Origin: JBNKEI01 sp050288705
Lineage (GTDB): Bacteria > Myxococcota > Myxococcia > Myxococcales > UBA5297
Direction of reading: 5' to 3'
DNA length: 37,881 nucleotides
Assembly (NCBI GenBank): GCA_050288705.1
Contig: JBNKEI010000006.1
Coordinates: forward strand, 1 to 37,881
The translations under genes were made by a program, and so were the position numbers. The notes under the pieces were generated by a model, which was not told the DNA's origin, made no database searches, and was given only the letters and a program-made list of their open reading frames with translations. This document shows positions 8,456 through 16,115 of the stretch, piece after piece. Position 1 is the stretch's first letter. Every line of letters starts with the position of its first letter.

Positions 8456-9268
8456 TTAAAATACTCCGGTAACTACTACTCCTTGGGGCCCTCCTTGAAT
8501 TGCCACTCCTTTAGGCAGGGCCTGATGCGAATGCAACCAAGGAACTAGCCATCCAGAAAAAGCACCCATACCTGCCCCTACTAGAACATCGGTAAGGTAA
8601 TGTTTTTGCGAGGCAATTCGACTGTATCCAATTAAACTCGCCGCAGGCAAACCCAGGCCCCAAATCCAAGGTTCTGCTTGGTATTTGCGAATGTGAGCAA
8701 TGGTTCCAAAAGAAAAAACTAGACAAAAAGCCAAGTTGGTGTGCTGCGAATAAAACGAAAGATTATTGTCCGCATACTCGCGGGTTTTCTTTCCCAACGT
8801 GGGCAGTTCAGCAACAAACGGACGCTTTCGTCCCACTGCATATTTTATTGTTTGCGCTACCAAGCCGCTAATAGCCACTGTTTCTGCCACTAAAAGCAAA
8901 TCAGTAACTGCTTGCTCTCCTCCTCCTTCTTGCCAAGCAGAAAATGTGATTGCCGCTCCCAGCGCTACAGGCAAGGCGAAAATTGCTACGTTACCGATGT
9001 TGGCCACATGGTTGGGGCGATTCCAACGCAACCCCTCAGAAACTACTCGGTCCATTTCGTTGGAAGCACACCATCGGCACATTAATGGAGCTAAGTGCTC
9101 TTTTTTCCATTCTGATGCCAGCCACAATGCTCCCGCTGCGAAGGTCAAGGAACCATCTCTGCCCCAATTATATTGAAGAGGCAAAGAAGAATGTTCTGAT
9201 CGAGCAAAACAAAGTGAGGGAAATGCGAATACAAAAACTACCCCAGCGAGAATACCTTGCTTGCTCAT
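8456..9268 (-). CDS. PAP2-superfamily phosphatase, exported
   Basis: This 270-aa protein has the three-part phosphatidic-acid-phosphatase type 2 signature. Motif 1 is KYAVGRKRP (K142, R149, P150). Motif 2 is SFYSQHT (S174, H176). Motif 3 is SRIASQKHYLTD (S216, R217, H223, D227). Family members remove phosphate from lipid phosphates such as phosphatidic acid or undecaprenyl pyrophosphate. Motif 2 is normally PSGH. Here Pro and Gly are replaced by Tyr and Gln while Ser and the catalytic-acid His remain. A signal peptide-like N-terminus (ILAGVVFVFAFPSLCFA) and several hydrophobic segments suggest an inner-membrane or periplasmic enzyme. It is separated from glnN by two terminators, so it needs its own promoter, which I could not pick out. 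The substrate is not predictable. Confidence 0.85.
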   Translation of the reverse strand: MSKQGILAGVVFVFAFPSLCFARSEHSSLPLQYNWGRDGSLTFAAGALWLASEWKKEHLAPLMCRWCASNEMDRVVSEGLRWNRPNHVANIGNVAIFALPVALGAAITFSAWQEGGGEQAVTDLLLVAETVAISGLVAQTIKYAVGRKRPFVAELPTLGKKTREYADNNLSFYSQHTNLAFCLVFSFGTIAHIRKYQAEPWIWGLGLPAASLIGYSRIASQKHYLTDVLVGAGMGAFSGWLVPWLHSHQALPKGVAIQGGPQGVVVTGVF

Positions 9269-9282
9269 GGCATGAGGATCCT

Positions 9283-9325
9283 AAAAAAAGATTTACCCGC
9301 TAGCATAATGGCAATACGGGTAAAT
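9283..9325 (-). terminator. Second of two tandem rho-independent terminators
   Basis: On the minus strand, ATTTACCCG (9325-9317) pairs perfectly with CGGGTAAAT (9299-9291) around a 17-nt loop. A seven-T run (9289-9283) follows. It lies just downstream of the first terminator and immediately before the PAP2 gene start, so it backs up glnN termination. Confidence 0.65.
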
Positions 9326-9355
9326 AAAAAAGGGCGCCCTATACATGAGCGCCCT
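9326..9355 (-). terminator. Rho-independent terminator of glnN
   Basis: On the minus strand, AGGGCGC (9355-9349) pairs with GCGCCCT (9337-9331) around an 11-nt loop, followed by TTTTTT. It starts about 20 bp after the glnN stop codon. GC-rich stem plus U-tract is the standard form. Confidence 0.85.
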
Positions 9356-9377
9356 ACTACTACATTAAACAAGAAAA

Positions 9378-11492
9378 CTAGAGAATAAACAGCAGCTCTT
9401 CATAAGAAGGGAATGGCCAAACGTCACGATCGACCATGGTTTCTAGTTTATCGCCATTCTCACGCACCACGCCCATTTGCACAAAAACCTTGTCTCGGAA
9501 GGCCTTAGCCTGGGCGAAGACATCGCTTATTCCTTGTGCTTCTCCCAATACTGCTTCTAGCTTTTCGGTCTCTTCGGCAAATTTACCGAGAAGCTGGGCA
9601 ATCTCCCTAGCCCGTTTTTCCTGAGGAGCACTAACCGCTTTAATGCTTGCCAATGCTTCCGCCGAGCTAGCTAGACTAGCTGCGTAGTCAGTAACCGCCG
9701 GAAAAATGGAGCGCTTGGACATTTCTACCATTACGCTAGCTTCAATGTTAATGCGCTTAGAATAATTCTCCCAATAAATGTGGGCGCGGCTTTCCAACTC
9801 CTCTTTACTAAGAACGCTGTTTCTTTCAAAAAGTTCAATCGCTGCAGGTTTAATATACTCGCCAATAGCGTCAACAGTATTACGAATATTGGGAAGCCCA
9901 CGGCGCTCAGCTTCTGCCACCCATTCTTTTGCATAATTATTGCCATCAAAAACTACTCGCCGGTGTTTAGAATAGCTCTCTTTAATATATTTCTGAATTT
10001 CGGAATTTTTGTCAGAAGCTTTTTCCAAACGATCGGCAATATTAGCCAACGCATCTGCCACAATGGTGTTAATCACACAATTGGCGCTGGCAATTGATTG
10101 AGAAGACCCCACCATGCGAAATTCAAACTTATTGCCAGTAAAAGCAAACGGACTGGTGCGATTGCGGTCGGAGAAATCGCGTGGCAACCGAGGAAGCGAG
10201 GTTACTCCCAAGGCAATTTTTTCTCCACCTTTAAGTGAGTATGGCTTGTCTTCGGCAATAGAATCCAATAGTTCGCTAAGCTGCGATCCAAGGAACGCCG
10301 AAATAATTGCCGGTGGCGCTTCGTTGGCTCCCAATCGATGATCATTCCCAGGATTGGCCGCGGAAGCGCGCAGTAATGATGCCCAAGTATCAACCGCCTC
10401 TAATACTGCGGTGGTGAATAACAAGAACCGAGCATTAGTCTGAGGATTCTCGCCCGGGTCGAGCAGATTCTGACCATCGTCAGTGCTGATTGACCAGTTA
10501 TTGTGCTTGCCTGAACCATTTACACCAGCAAATGGCTTTTCATGAAGCAAGGCCACCATTCCGTGCCGATTAGCCACTTTACGAATGGTTTCCATGACTA
10601 ACTGGTTGTTGTCAGTAGCTACATTGGTGGTAGCAAAAATAGGCGCAAGCTCGAACTGATTAGGAGCGACCTCATTATGCTGAGTTTTTGCCGAAACCCC
10701 CATCTTCCATAGCTCGCGGTTCAGCTCGCCCATGAAAGCCATGACGCGGTCTTTGATTGCGCCAAAATAGTGATCTTCTAGTTCCTGACCTTTGGCAGGC
10801 ATGGAACCAAAAACCGTACGGCCAGTAAGAAGCAAGTCTGGACGCAATTCAAAATATTTTTTATCGATCAAGAAATACTCTTGCTCGGGACCTACCGTAG
10901 AAAGCACGTTTTTCGAGGTAGTATTGCCCAAAGCACGCAACACCCGAAGTGCCTGCTTATTCAAAGCCGCCATTGATTTGAGCAAAGGTACTTTTTTGTC
11001 CAATGCGTGGCCGTGGTAACCAATAAACGCCGTGGGAATACAAAGAGTTATTCCAGATTCATCTTCTTTTAGAAACGCCGGGCTAGTGGTATCCCAAGCG
11101 GTGTATCCACGCGCCTCAAAAGTTGCGCGCAAACCACCTGAGGGAAAACTAGAAGCATCTGGTTCGCCTTTGATCAGCTCTTTACCCGAAAACTCCATAA
11201 GCACTCGGCCATCTCCGGTAGGAGCAATGAACGAATCGTGCTTCTCTGCAGTAAGACCAGTCAAGGGCTGAAACCAGTGGGAAAAATGAGTAGCCCCTCG
11301 CTCTAGAGCCCAATCGCGCATAGCGCCAGCCACCACTTCCGCGATTTCTAGGGTGAGCTCTTTCTCACCTGCTTGTACCAAGAGGAGTTCCTTATACACA
11401 CTTTTCGGAAGACGTTCCCTCATAACTGCATTGGAAAAGCAATTCAATCCATAGGCTGCAGACACCGAAGAAGTATCTTGATCACAGGTCAT
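9378..11492 (-). CDS. glnN: Glutamine synthetase type III
   Basis: GlnN joins ammonia to glutamate using ATP, forming glutamine. At 704 aa it has type III length (about 700-730), far longer than GlnA. Type III features include the N-terminal block FSHWFQPLTG, then GPEQEYFLID, HNEVAPNQFELAPIF, GVNGSGKHNNWS and FRMVGSS. The acidic and histidine residues that bind the metals and ammonium fall in these blocks. The enzyme is cytoplasmic and dodecameric in studied members. I chose the ATG at 11492 because GGGAGAA lies 8 nt upstream. An upstream ATG at 11537 would add 15 residues without a ribosome site. A dyad cluster lies 110-195 bp upstream. No sigma-54 promoter consensus was found. It is the only nitrogen-assimilation gene in view. 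Confidence 0.96.
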   Translation of the reverse strand: MTCDQDTSSVSAAYGLNCFSNAVMRERLPKSVYKELLLVQAGEKELTLEIAEVVAGAMRDWALERGATHFSHWFQPLTGLTAEKHDSFIAPTGDGRVLMEFSGKELIKGEPDASSFPSGGLRATFEARGYTAWDTTSPAFLKEDESGITLCIPTAFIGYHGHALDKKVPLLKSMAALNKQALRVLRALGNTTSKNVLSTVGPEQEYFLIDKKYFELRPDLLLTGRTVFGSMPAKGQELEDHYFGAIKDRVMAFMGELNRELWKMGVSAKTQHNEVAPNQFELAPIFATTNVATDNNQLVMETIRKVANRHGMVALLHEKPFAGVNGSGKHNNWSISTDDGQNLLDPGENPQTNARFLLFTTAVLEAVDTWASLLRASAANPGNDHRLGANEAPPAIISAFLGSQLSELLDSIAEDKPYSLKGGEKIALGVTSLPRLPRDFSDRNRTSPFAFTGNKFEFRMVGSSQSIASANCVINTIVADALANIADRLEKASDKNSEIQKYIKESYSKHRRVVFDGNNYAKEWVAEAERRGLPNIRNTVDAIGEYIKPAAIELFERNSVLSKEELESRAHIYWENYSKRINIEASVMVEMSKRSIFPAVTDYAASLASSAEALASIKAVSAPQEKRAREIAQLLGKFAEETEKLEAVLGEAQGISDVFAQAKAFRDKVFVQMGVVRENGDKLETMVDRDVWPFPSYEELLFIL

Positions 11493-11603
11493 TGTCTGAT
11501 TCTCCCTTTCAAATCCATAAAGAATGGATTCGTTCATTCAAGAAACAAGCCAAACTAAAAAACACAAAAAAACACCAATTCCTTTGAGCGGTTATGCTTT
11601 CCA

Positions 11604-11686
11604 GTAGTTCGCCAAAACTACAAAATGGTAGGAAAGCTAATTTCGCGTCCTACTTTTCGGTAGGAAACTGACGCTAACCTACTTCC
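11604..11686. promoter_or_regulatory. Dyad cluster upstream of glnN
   Basis: GTAGTT-CGCCAA-AACTAC (11604-11621) is a perfect 6-bp dyad. It is followed by four alternating cores: GGTAGGAAA near 11627, TCCTAC at 11648-11653, GTAGGA at 11660-11665 and CCTACTTCC near 11678. The middle two form a perfect dyad. The spacer between glnN (minus) and cheW (plus) is about 454 bp and holds no other gene I can see. Protein-binding sites controlling glnN are a reasonable inference, but no regulator is identified. Confidence 0.35.
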
Positions 11687-11946
11687 ATTCTCCAGGCGAA
11701 CCAACTGACCACAACCAATTTCCAGGTATCTAACCAACAAAAGGTTTACTTACTTCATTCTTCACCAACTGATAACTCTTTATTAAGCGCGGACCCAGGA
11801 AACTTTGGTTTACTCTTTACCTCTAACTCCTCAGCGAGGGAGCTATGCTCAGATAATGGTGACTACTCCTTTTTAGCGCTGGTAGCAAACCACCATATTC
11901 AGTTTGCACCTGCCAGCAGAAAATAAAAGAAGGTATACTCAAGTCA

Positions 11947-12342
11947 GTGCGCTATGTGATCTTCCAGATAGGCGTTCATCGATTTGGTCTTCCTCTCGCA
12001 TCAGTTCAGGAGATCGCGGTACCAACATCTCCCATCGCGCGCATTCCTCGTACCCCTGCTGCTTTTTGGGGACTCATGAATCTTCGAGGAAAAGCGATCA
12101 CGGTGGTGGAAACCAGCAGGCTTCTTTTGTTGGACACTCCATCTGTATGCGCGGACACTCCACAAGGAAAGGTCATTCTATTAGAGCGAGACCTGCACGA
12201 TTTGGGACTGCTAGTTTCCGAGGTAGAGGGAATTCATTTCCAGAAAGATATGCTCCAGTTCAACTCGGTAGCGACCCTTGATGCCACCCTATTGACTCAA
12301 AAAATTATCGATTTATTACAGAGCGCTCGCTCCAAGTGCTGA
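11947..12342 (+). CDS. cheW: CheW-like chemosensory coupling protein
   Basis: This 131-aa single CheW domain has the usual signature blocks: an initial strand RYVIFQIGVHRFGLPL, then VQEIAV near 21, then IPRTPAAFWGLMNLRGKAIT with the conserved LRG, then a GLLVSEVEG strand. CheW joins chemoreceptor tips to the kinase CheA. It starts with GTG. The purine stretch AGAAGG sits rather far upstream (about 14 nt), so the start is not certain. It is slightly short compared with the usual 140-170 aa. It heads the cheW-cheY-cheA cluster, with 67 bp to cheY. The acidic face cannot be judged by eye. Confidence 0.88.
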   Translation: MRYVIFQIGVHRFGLPLASVQEIAVPTSPIARIPRTPAAFWGLMNLRGKAITVVETSRLLLLDTPSVCADTPQGKVILLERDLHDLGLLVSEVEGIHFQKDMLQFNSVATLDATLLTQKIIDLLQSARSKC

Positions 12343-12409
12343 TACGTACCTTGAGAGCAGCTTGTCAGCATGGTAAGGTCCGAATAAAAAAGAGCCAACG
12401 GGGACCAGT

Positions 12410-12781
12410 ATGACAAAAAGGGTTCTTGTAGTCGACGATCAAGTATTTATGCGCAATATGCTTGGCGATATTTTTGCTTCCGGCGGGTTCGACATTGTGG
12501 GCGAAGCAGCCAACGGAATCGAGGCCATTGAGCGATTTAAGCAGCTCAAGCCCGATTTGGTTACCATGGACATAGTGATGCCTTTCAAAAGCGGCATCGA
12601 AGCTACCCGAGAAATAATAAAAACCGATCCCAAAGCTATTATTATTGTATGCAGCGCCCTTGGCCAAGAAACTTTGGTAATGGACGCCATCGAAGCCGGA
12701 GCCGCCGATTTTGTGGTCAAACCGTTCAAAGCAGAGGATGTGCTATCGGTAGTTAACAAGGCACTTATTTGCCGTCATTAG
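12410..12781 (+). CDS. cheY: CheY-like single-domain response regulator
   Basis: This 123-aa receiver domain has no output domain. All phosphorylation-site residues are present: acidic pair D9-D10, phospho-acceptor D54 in LVTMDIVMPF, the switch residue S82 in CSALG, and K104 in VVKPF. It is expected to be phosphorylated by the CheA encoded 54 bp downstream and to signal to a motility motor or another target. GGGGACC lies just upstream of the ATG as a moderate ribosome site. MDIVMPFKSGIEATREI is typical of CheY in deltaproteobacteria and Firmicutes. No CheZ, CheX or CheC phosphatase is in the window. Confidence 0.93.
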   Translation: MTKRVLVVDDQVFMRNMLGDIFASGGFDIVGEAANGIEAIERFKQLKPDLVTMDIVMPFKSGIEATREIIKTDPKAIIIVCSALGQETLVMDAIEAGAADFVVKPFKAEDVLSVVNKALICRH

Positions 12782-12835
12782 ATTTGCTTTGATTGTTTCT
12801 TTTCTTACTTTTCCTATTTTTCCTAATGGTGGGCC

Positions 12836-14554
12836 ATGCCCATCGATATGACCAAATACCTATGCCTGTTCGTTTCGGAAGCACAAGAGCACCTGGAAGC
12901 TCTTTCTTCTGACCTTGTTCTGCTGGAGAAAGAAAAAAGCCGGGACATAGTCGATTCCATGTTTCGCCATGCGCATTCGATAAAAGGCATGGCTGCTTCT
13001 ATGGGATTTGCACAAATAGCTACCATTGCCCACCATGTTGAGGACCTAGTAGACCTCCTGCGGATAAAACCTGAAATCTTCCAAGCATCTACCGCTGATA
13101 TGCTTTTCGCGGCCTGCGATCAGATGCATTCTCTAATTAACCACGTTAGCTCTGGTCATTCGGAATTTGACGCCAGCGCTCTTATTTCTCGCCTACATAG
13201 CCATCTGATAGAGCTTACAGGAAAACCCCCGAGCGCTACTCGCGTCCAGGATGCTTGCGTTAAAACACAATCGGCTCCTCGAGATAAGCCGAAACATTTC
13301 CATTCTCCACCCGCCAAAGCAGGTTGCGCAGACTCCGAAGACACACCTTTATCGCTGCCTTTAGTGTACTCAGGCGCAAAAGTCTCGCCTACCGTCCGCA
13401 TAAAAACCGACCTTCTCGACTGCTTTTTAGACACCGCCGGTGAACTTCTGCTTTCGTCCTCGCAGCTTCGTGAATTGGTACGTGCACTTCCTGAAGGCCA
13501 AAGAAGCCCCCTTGATCAGGGACTCGACCGCTTACGCTCACTAATAAAAGGCTTACACGAAAAAGTAATGAGTGCCCGCATGACCCCGCTCTCAGTGCTT
13601 ACCGATCGATTTCCGCGTACAGTTCGCGATCTCGCTCGGAAAATGGGCCGGGATGTGGAATTGGTTCTCAGCGGAACCAATATTGAGTTGGACCGCGCCA
13701 TTGTCGACGAGCTGGCCGATCCGCTAATGCACCTGTTGCGCAATGCTATTGATCATGGCTTGGAAGCTCCTCATCAACGTGTTTTGGCCGGCAAACCTTC
13801 CAGCGGTCGCATTTCTATTGCCGCCCGAAGGGAAAGAGAACGAGTAATCCTAGAAATTAAGGACGATGGTCGGGGAATGGACCCTTCAAAACTAAAAATC
13901 GCCGCCATCAAATTGGGGAAAATCTCCGAGGCAGAAGCCAATTCGCTAAGTGACGCTGACGCCTTACGACTATGCTGCCTTCCTGCAGTTTCTACAGCTT
14001 CCTCCATAACCGACATTTCCGGGCGAGGAGTAGGAATGGATGCTGTTCAGCGAGCGGTTGACAGAGTAGGCGGAACACTCGCTATTAGCTCTTCTCGCCA
14101 ACAAGGCACCTGTTTCATTCTGGAGCTCCCTTTTTCGGTAGCGGTGGTCAACGCACTTTTGGTAGGCGTGGGACGAGAAATATTTGGGTTTCCCATAACC
14201 AAAGTAAAGACGGTGATTGAAGCCAATCCGCAATCACTGGTCTACAAGGGACCTTTGCCAACTATTTCCTATAGAAATTTATCAATTCCAGTTTATTTTT
14301 TAAATAATCTTTTACAAATCGAGCGATCACCACCAACCGGAGCACTTCCCTATTTGGTGTTTGATTCCTTTGATTCCGATGATTCCAACCATGGCTTCGT
14401 GGCTATTGAGGTAGACCGTCTTTTAGGACATGAGGAAACCGTGCTCAAGCCACTTTCTCGCCCTCTCGACATTATTCCCGGATTAGCTGGAGTGACCATT
14501 TTGGGGTCTGGAAGACCAATATTTATTCTCGATTGTTCTCGATTAATTGGATAG
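12836..14554 (+). CDS. cheA: Chemotaxis histidine kinase CheA (no P2 domain)
   Basis: This 572-aa CheA has the HPt (P1) domain at about 5-105 with phospho-accepting H47 in RHAHSIKG. A low-complexity linker spans about 130-185, and the P3 dimer helices lie at about 190-255. The P4 ATPase at about 255-430 has the N box HLLRNAIDHG (N303), DDGRGM (343-348) and GRGVGMD (396-402). The CheW-like P5 runs from about 430 to the end. There is no P2 (CheY-docking) domain and no receiver, so it is shorter than the usual 650-700 aa. It phosphorylates CheY in response to receptors. GGTGGG precedes the ATG at close spacing. It ends the cluster. No MCP, CheB, CheR or CheD follows, so partners must lie elsewhere. 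Confidence 0.95.
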   Translation: MPIDMTKYLCLFVSEAQEHLEALSSDLVLLEKEKSRDIVDSMFRHAHSIKGMAASMGFAQIATIAHHVEDLVDLLRIKPEIFQASTADMLFAACDQMHSLINHVSSGHSEFDASALISRLHSHLIELTGKPPSATRVQDACVKTQSAPRDKPKHFHSPPAKAGCADSEDTPLSLPLVYSGAKVSPTVRIKTDLLDCFLDTAGELLLSSSQLRELVRALPEGQRSPLDQGLDRLRSLIKGLHEKVMSARMTPLSVLTDRFPRTVRDLARKMGRDVELVLSGTNIELDRAIVDELADPLMHLLRNAIDHGLEAPHQRVLAGKPSSGRISIAARRERERVILEIKDDGRGMDPSKLKIAAIKLGKISEAEANSLSDADALRLCCLPAVSTASSITDISGRGVGMDAVQRAVDRVGGTLAISSSRQQGTCFILELPFSVAVVNALLVGVGREIFGFPITKVKTVIEANPQSLVYKGPLPTISYRNLSIPVYFLNNLLQIERSPPTGALPYLVFDSFDSDDSNHGFVAIEVDRLLGHEETVLKPLSRPLDIIPGLAGVTILGSGRPIFILDCSRLIG

Positions 14555-14791
14555 GTTTTCAATACTTATTGCACACGATGTATTCATAATGTGTTTGTAA
14601 CTCGGTTACTTTTGCCAGCTTTCAGGCAAGACTACTTGACCTGGCCCTTGAAAACGCGCTTTATTTTTTCCTATCTGCAGAGATACGCTTGGACTGACCG
14701 AATTTTGCCTAACAAATATTTGGTTAGACAGCACAAATTCAGCCAGTAAACAGTCAATTAACCTGTGTTCAATAGATTAATACAATCTGTC

Positions 14792-15241
14792 CTACTCGCC
14801 ACCAACCTTTGGAACACGCATTAGTGTAGCTTCGGTATTTATTTTTAGCCAATAAACATATTGATCATCCGCCATAATCGAGTTGTGACCCCACCCACCA
14901 TGCGCAAGAGTCCCGTTCTTTTCATGGACATCCTCACCGCCCTGAAGGACGGTGTCTCCAAATATCGTTCGGAAATCGGAGCCTTTGGCTCCTCGCTCTA
15001 TCCTTCCCCGCCCTAAAGGACGGGGTTTGCCAAGCATCTGGATTAATTCAAGAAAAGATGGCTTCGGTTGTTTAAGTCGGCGTCCACTGATCGGCAATAA
15101 ACGCGCTGCTGTGATCGACACCTTGGCTTTCGCTTGTTCCAGACGATGCAGTGCAGCTAGTTGAGCGTGCAGGATCATACGCAATTTACGCTGGACATTT
15201 CGGCGCGTGGTTAAGTTTCTGTAAACGAAGCCTACCAACAA
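14792..15241 (-). CDS. Doubtful reading frame, possible patchwork relic
   Basis: This is a 149-codon frame starting with TTG, and I recognise no family over its length. It appears to be made of three unrelated pieces. The first, residues 1-70, is Arg/Leu-rich and helical (KLRMILHAQLAALHRLEQAK). The middle is translated from IS200/IS605-like hairpins and is probably non-coding. The C-terminal piece, DDQYVYWLKI...TLMRVPKVGG, resembles one blade of the beta-propeller lipoproteins common in myxobacteria-like genomes. No good ribosome site was seen. I think it is more likely a relic produced by insertion than a working gene. An intact homologue of the same length elsewhere would change that. Confidence 0.2.
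   Translation of the reverse strand: MLVGFVYRNLTTRRNVQRKLRMILHAQLAALHRLEQAKAKVSITAARLLPISGRRLKQPKPSFLELIQMLGKPRPLGRGRIERGAKGSDFRTIFGDTVLQGGEDVHEKNGTLAHGGWGHNSIMADDQYVYWLKINTEATLMRVPKVGGE
14935..15025. repeat. Hairpin group resembling IS200/IS605 ends
   Basis: Two near-identical imperfect palindromes lie 71 bp apart: CACCGCCCTGAAGGACGGTG (14935-14954) and CCCCGCCCTAAAGGACGGGG (15006-15025). They share 15 of 16 bases of CCGCCCTRAAGGACGG. A third hairpin, GGAGCC-TTT-GGCTCC (14978-14992), sits between them. On the minus strand the sequence reads CCCCGTCCTTTAGGGCGGGG, the form of subterminal hairpin often seen at IS200/IS605 element ends. No TnpA or TnpB frame is present. I infer an element scar or a miniature derivative. 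Confidence 0.45.
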
Positions 15242-15308
15242 TCTCAGACCATGCCGATCATCCGTTTTTGTTTGATCAATCGCAAGTTATAAAATAAAAA
15301 GTAAGAGC

Positions 15309-16010
15309 ATGAACCATTTAACTTTTCAAGCAAGAGCACACTCTTCAACTTTTCGTCATCAGCAGGCTCACAGCCAAAAAAAGCATGCGTCGGATGCAAA
15401 GGCTACTGAAAATTTACTCGGTCGGTCAATACATCCTCCGGTTTTAAAGCAGGCCAAGAGCCAATGCGATATTAGAAATACTAGCCCTGCAGGAGGCAAG
15501 CGGCTTCTCTCAGAGAAGTCGATATCAGCGTCGCATTATATAGTAGACGACAGTTTTAGCATGTTGGGAGCACCCAGTATTGCAAGTTGCACGAAAGATT
15601 CTTCTTCAATAAACTTGCGCGCTAAAGAGTTGCTCGCGACAATTGAACGATTAAAGAATTATGTACAATTCCTTCGTGACGAAAATCGCTTAAACTCATC
15701 AGATGAAGAGCGCATTCGGCAAAACGAGAAAAAGATAAGGGAAAAAGAAATTGAGATAAGAAAGTTAAAGCATCAACTAGAAGCATTAAATTTTCTTGAG
15801 CCGAGCAAGTCAAAGAATTCGCATGGTTCCACAATAAAAAAGATTGAACGGTTGCAAAATTATATTGAATACTTGCGACGAGACAACCAATACCGTATAA
15901 AACAAGGGGCAAGTATTCAACAAAATTTAGCAAAAATAGACGAAAAAGAAGCGCAAATAAAGATACTGCGGGATCAGCTAGAATCGCCGCGTTCAAAAAC
16001 TGATGTGTGA
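15309..16010 (+). CDS. Coiled-coil protein with internal duplication
   Basis: I do not recognise a family for this 233-aa protein. Residues 1-105 are polar, Ser/His/Lys-rich and probably disordered. Residues 105-228 are strongly helical and charged. They consist of two copies of a roughly 47-residue unit at 112-158 and 179-225, exactly 67 residues apart. Both start with IERLxNY and end with LxxQLE, and both contain EKE-type heptads. There is no signal peptide or membrane segment. The start ATG has only a weak AAGTAAGAG upstream. TATAAAAT lies about 15 bp before that without a clear -35. It is A-rich compared with the flanking genes and next to hairpin debris, so it may be accessory. A structural or oligomerising role is the most that can be said. 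Confidence 0.55.
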   Translation: MNHLTFQARAHSSTFRHQQAHSQKKHASDAKATENLLGRSIHPPVLKQAKSQCDIRNTSPAGGKRLLSEKSISASHYIVDDSFSMLGAPSIASCTKDSSSINLRAKELLATIERLKNYVQFLRDENRLNSSDEERIRQNEKKIREKEIEIRKLKHQLEALNFLEPSKSKNSHGSTIKKIERLQNYIEYLRRDNQYRIKQGASIQQNLAKIDEKEAQIKILRDQLESPRSKTDV

Positions 16011-16115
16011 ATCGATTTGACTGCTGTTTATAAGTTCAATTTTTGAAAATCAAGTCGTGTTAAAATTGAGCCTATAGATGAGGTGAAATTTTAGCGTGGA
16101 TTTGGCTGGCTTTTT

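Larger units (their letters stand above)
14555..15308. other. 754-bp stretch with hairpins and no convincing gene
   Basis: This lies between cheA and the coiled-coil gene. A small dyad CTAAC...GTTAG occurs at 14709-14727. Three hairpins lie at 14935-15025. One minus-strand frame (14792-15241) is open but patchwork-like and is listed separately with low confidence. GTAAC-TCG-GTTAC followed by TTTT shortly after the cheA stop is at best a weak terminator. The rest looks like decayed sequence. Confidence 0.5.

Noticed and set aside
11493..11946. Sigma-54 promoter for glnN
   Set aside because: No GG-N10-GC element of TGGCAC-N5-TTGCT form was found on the minus strand.
14640..14791. Short minus-strand frame downstream of the doubtful gene
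   Set aside because: It has about 50 codons, no start signal and no recognisable family.
15622..15996. 124-codon minus-strand frame
   Set aside because: It is antisense to the coiled-coil gene, whose duplicated heptads show coding selection on the plus strand.
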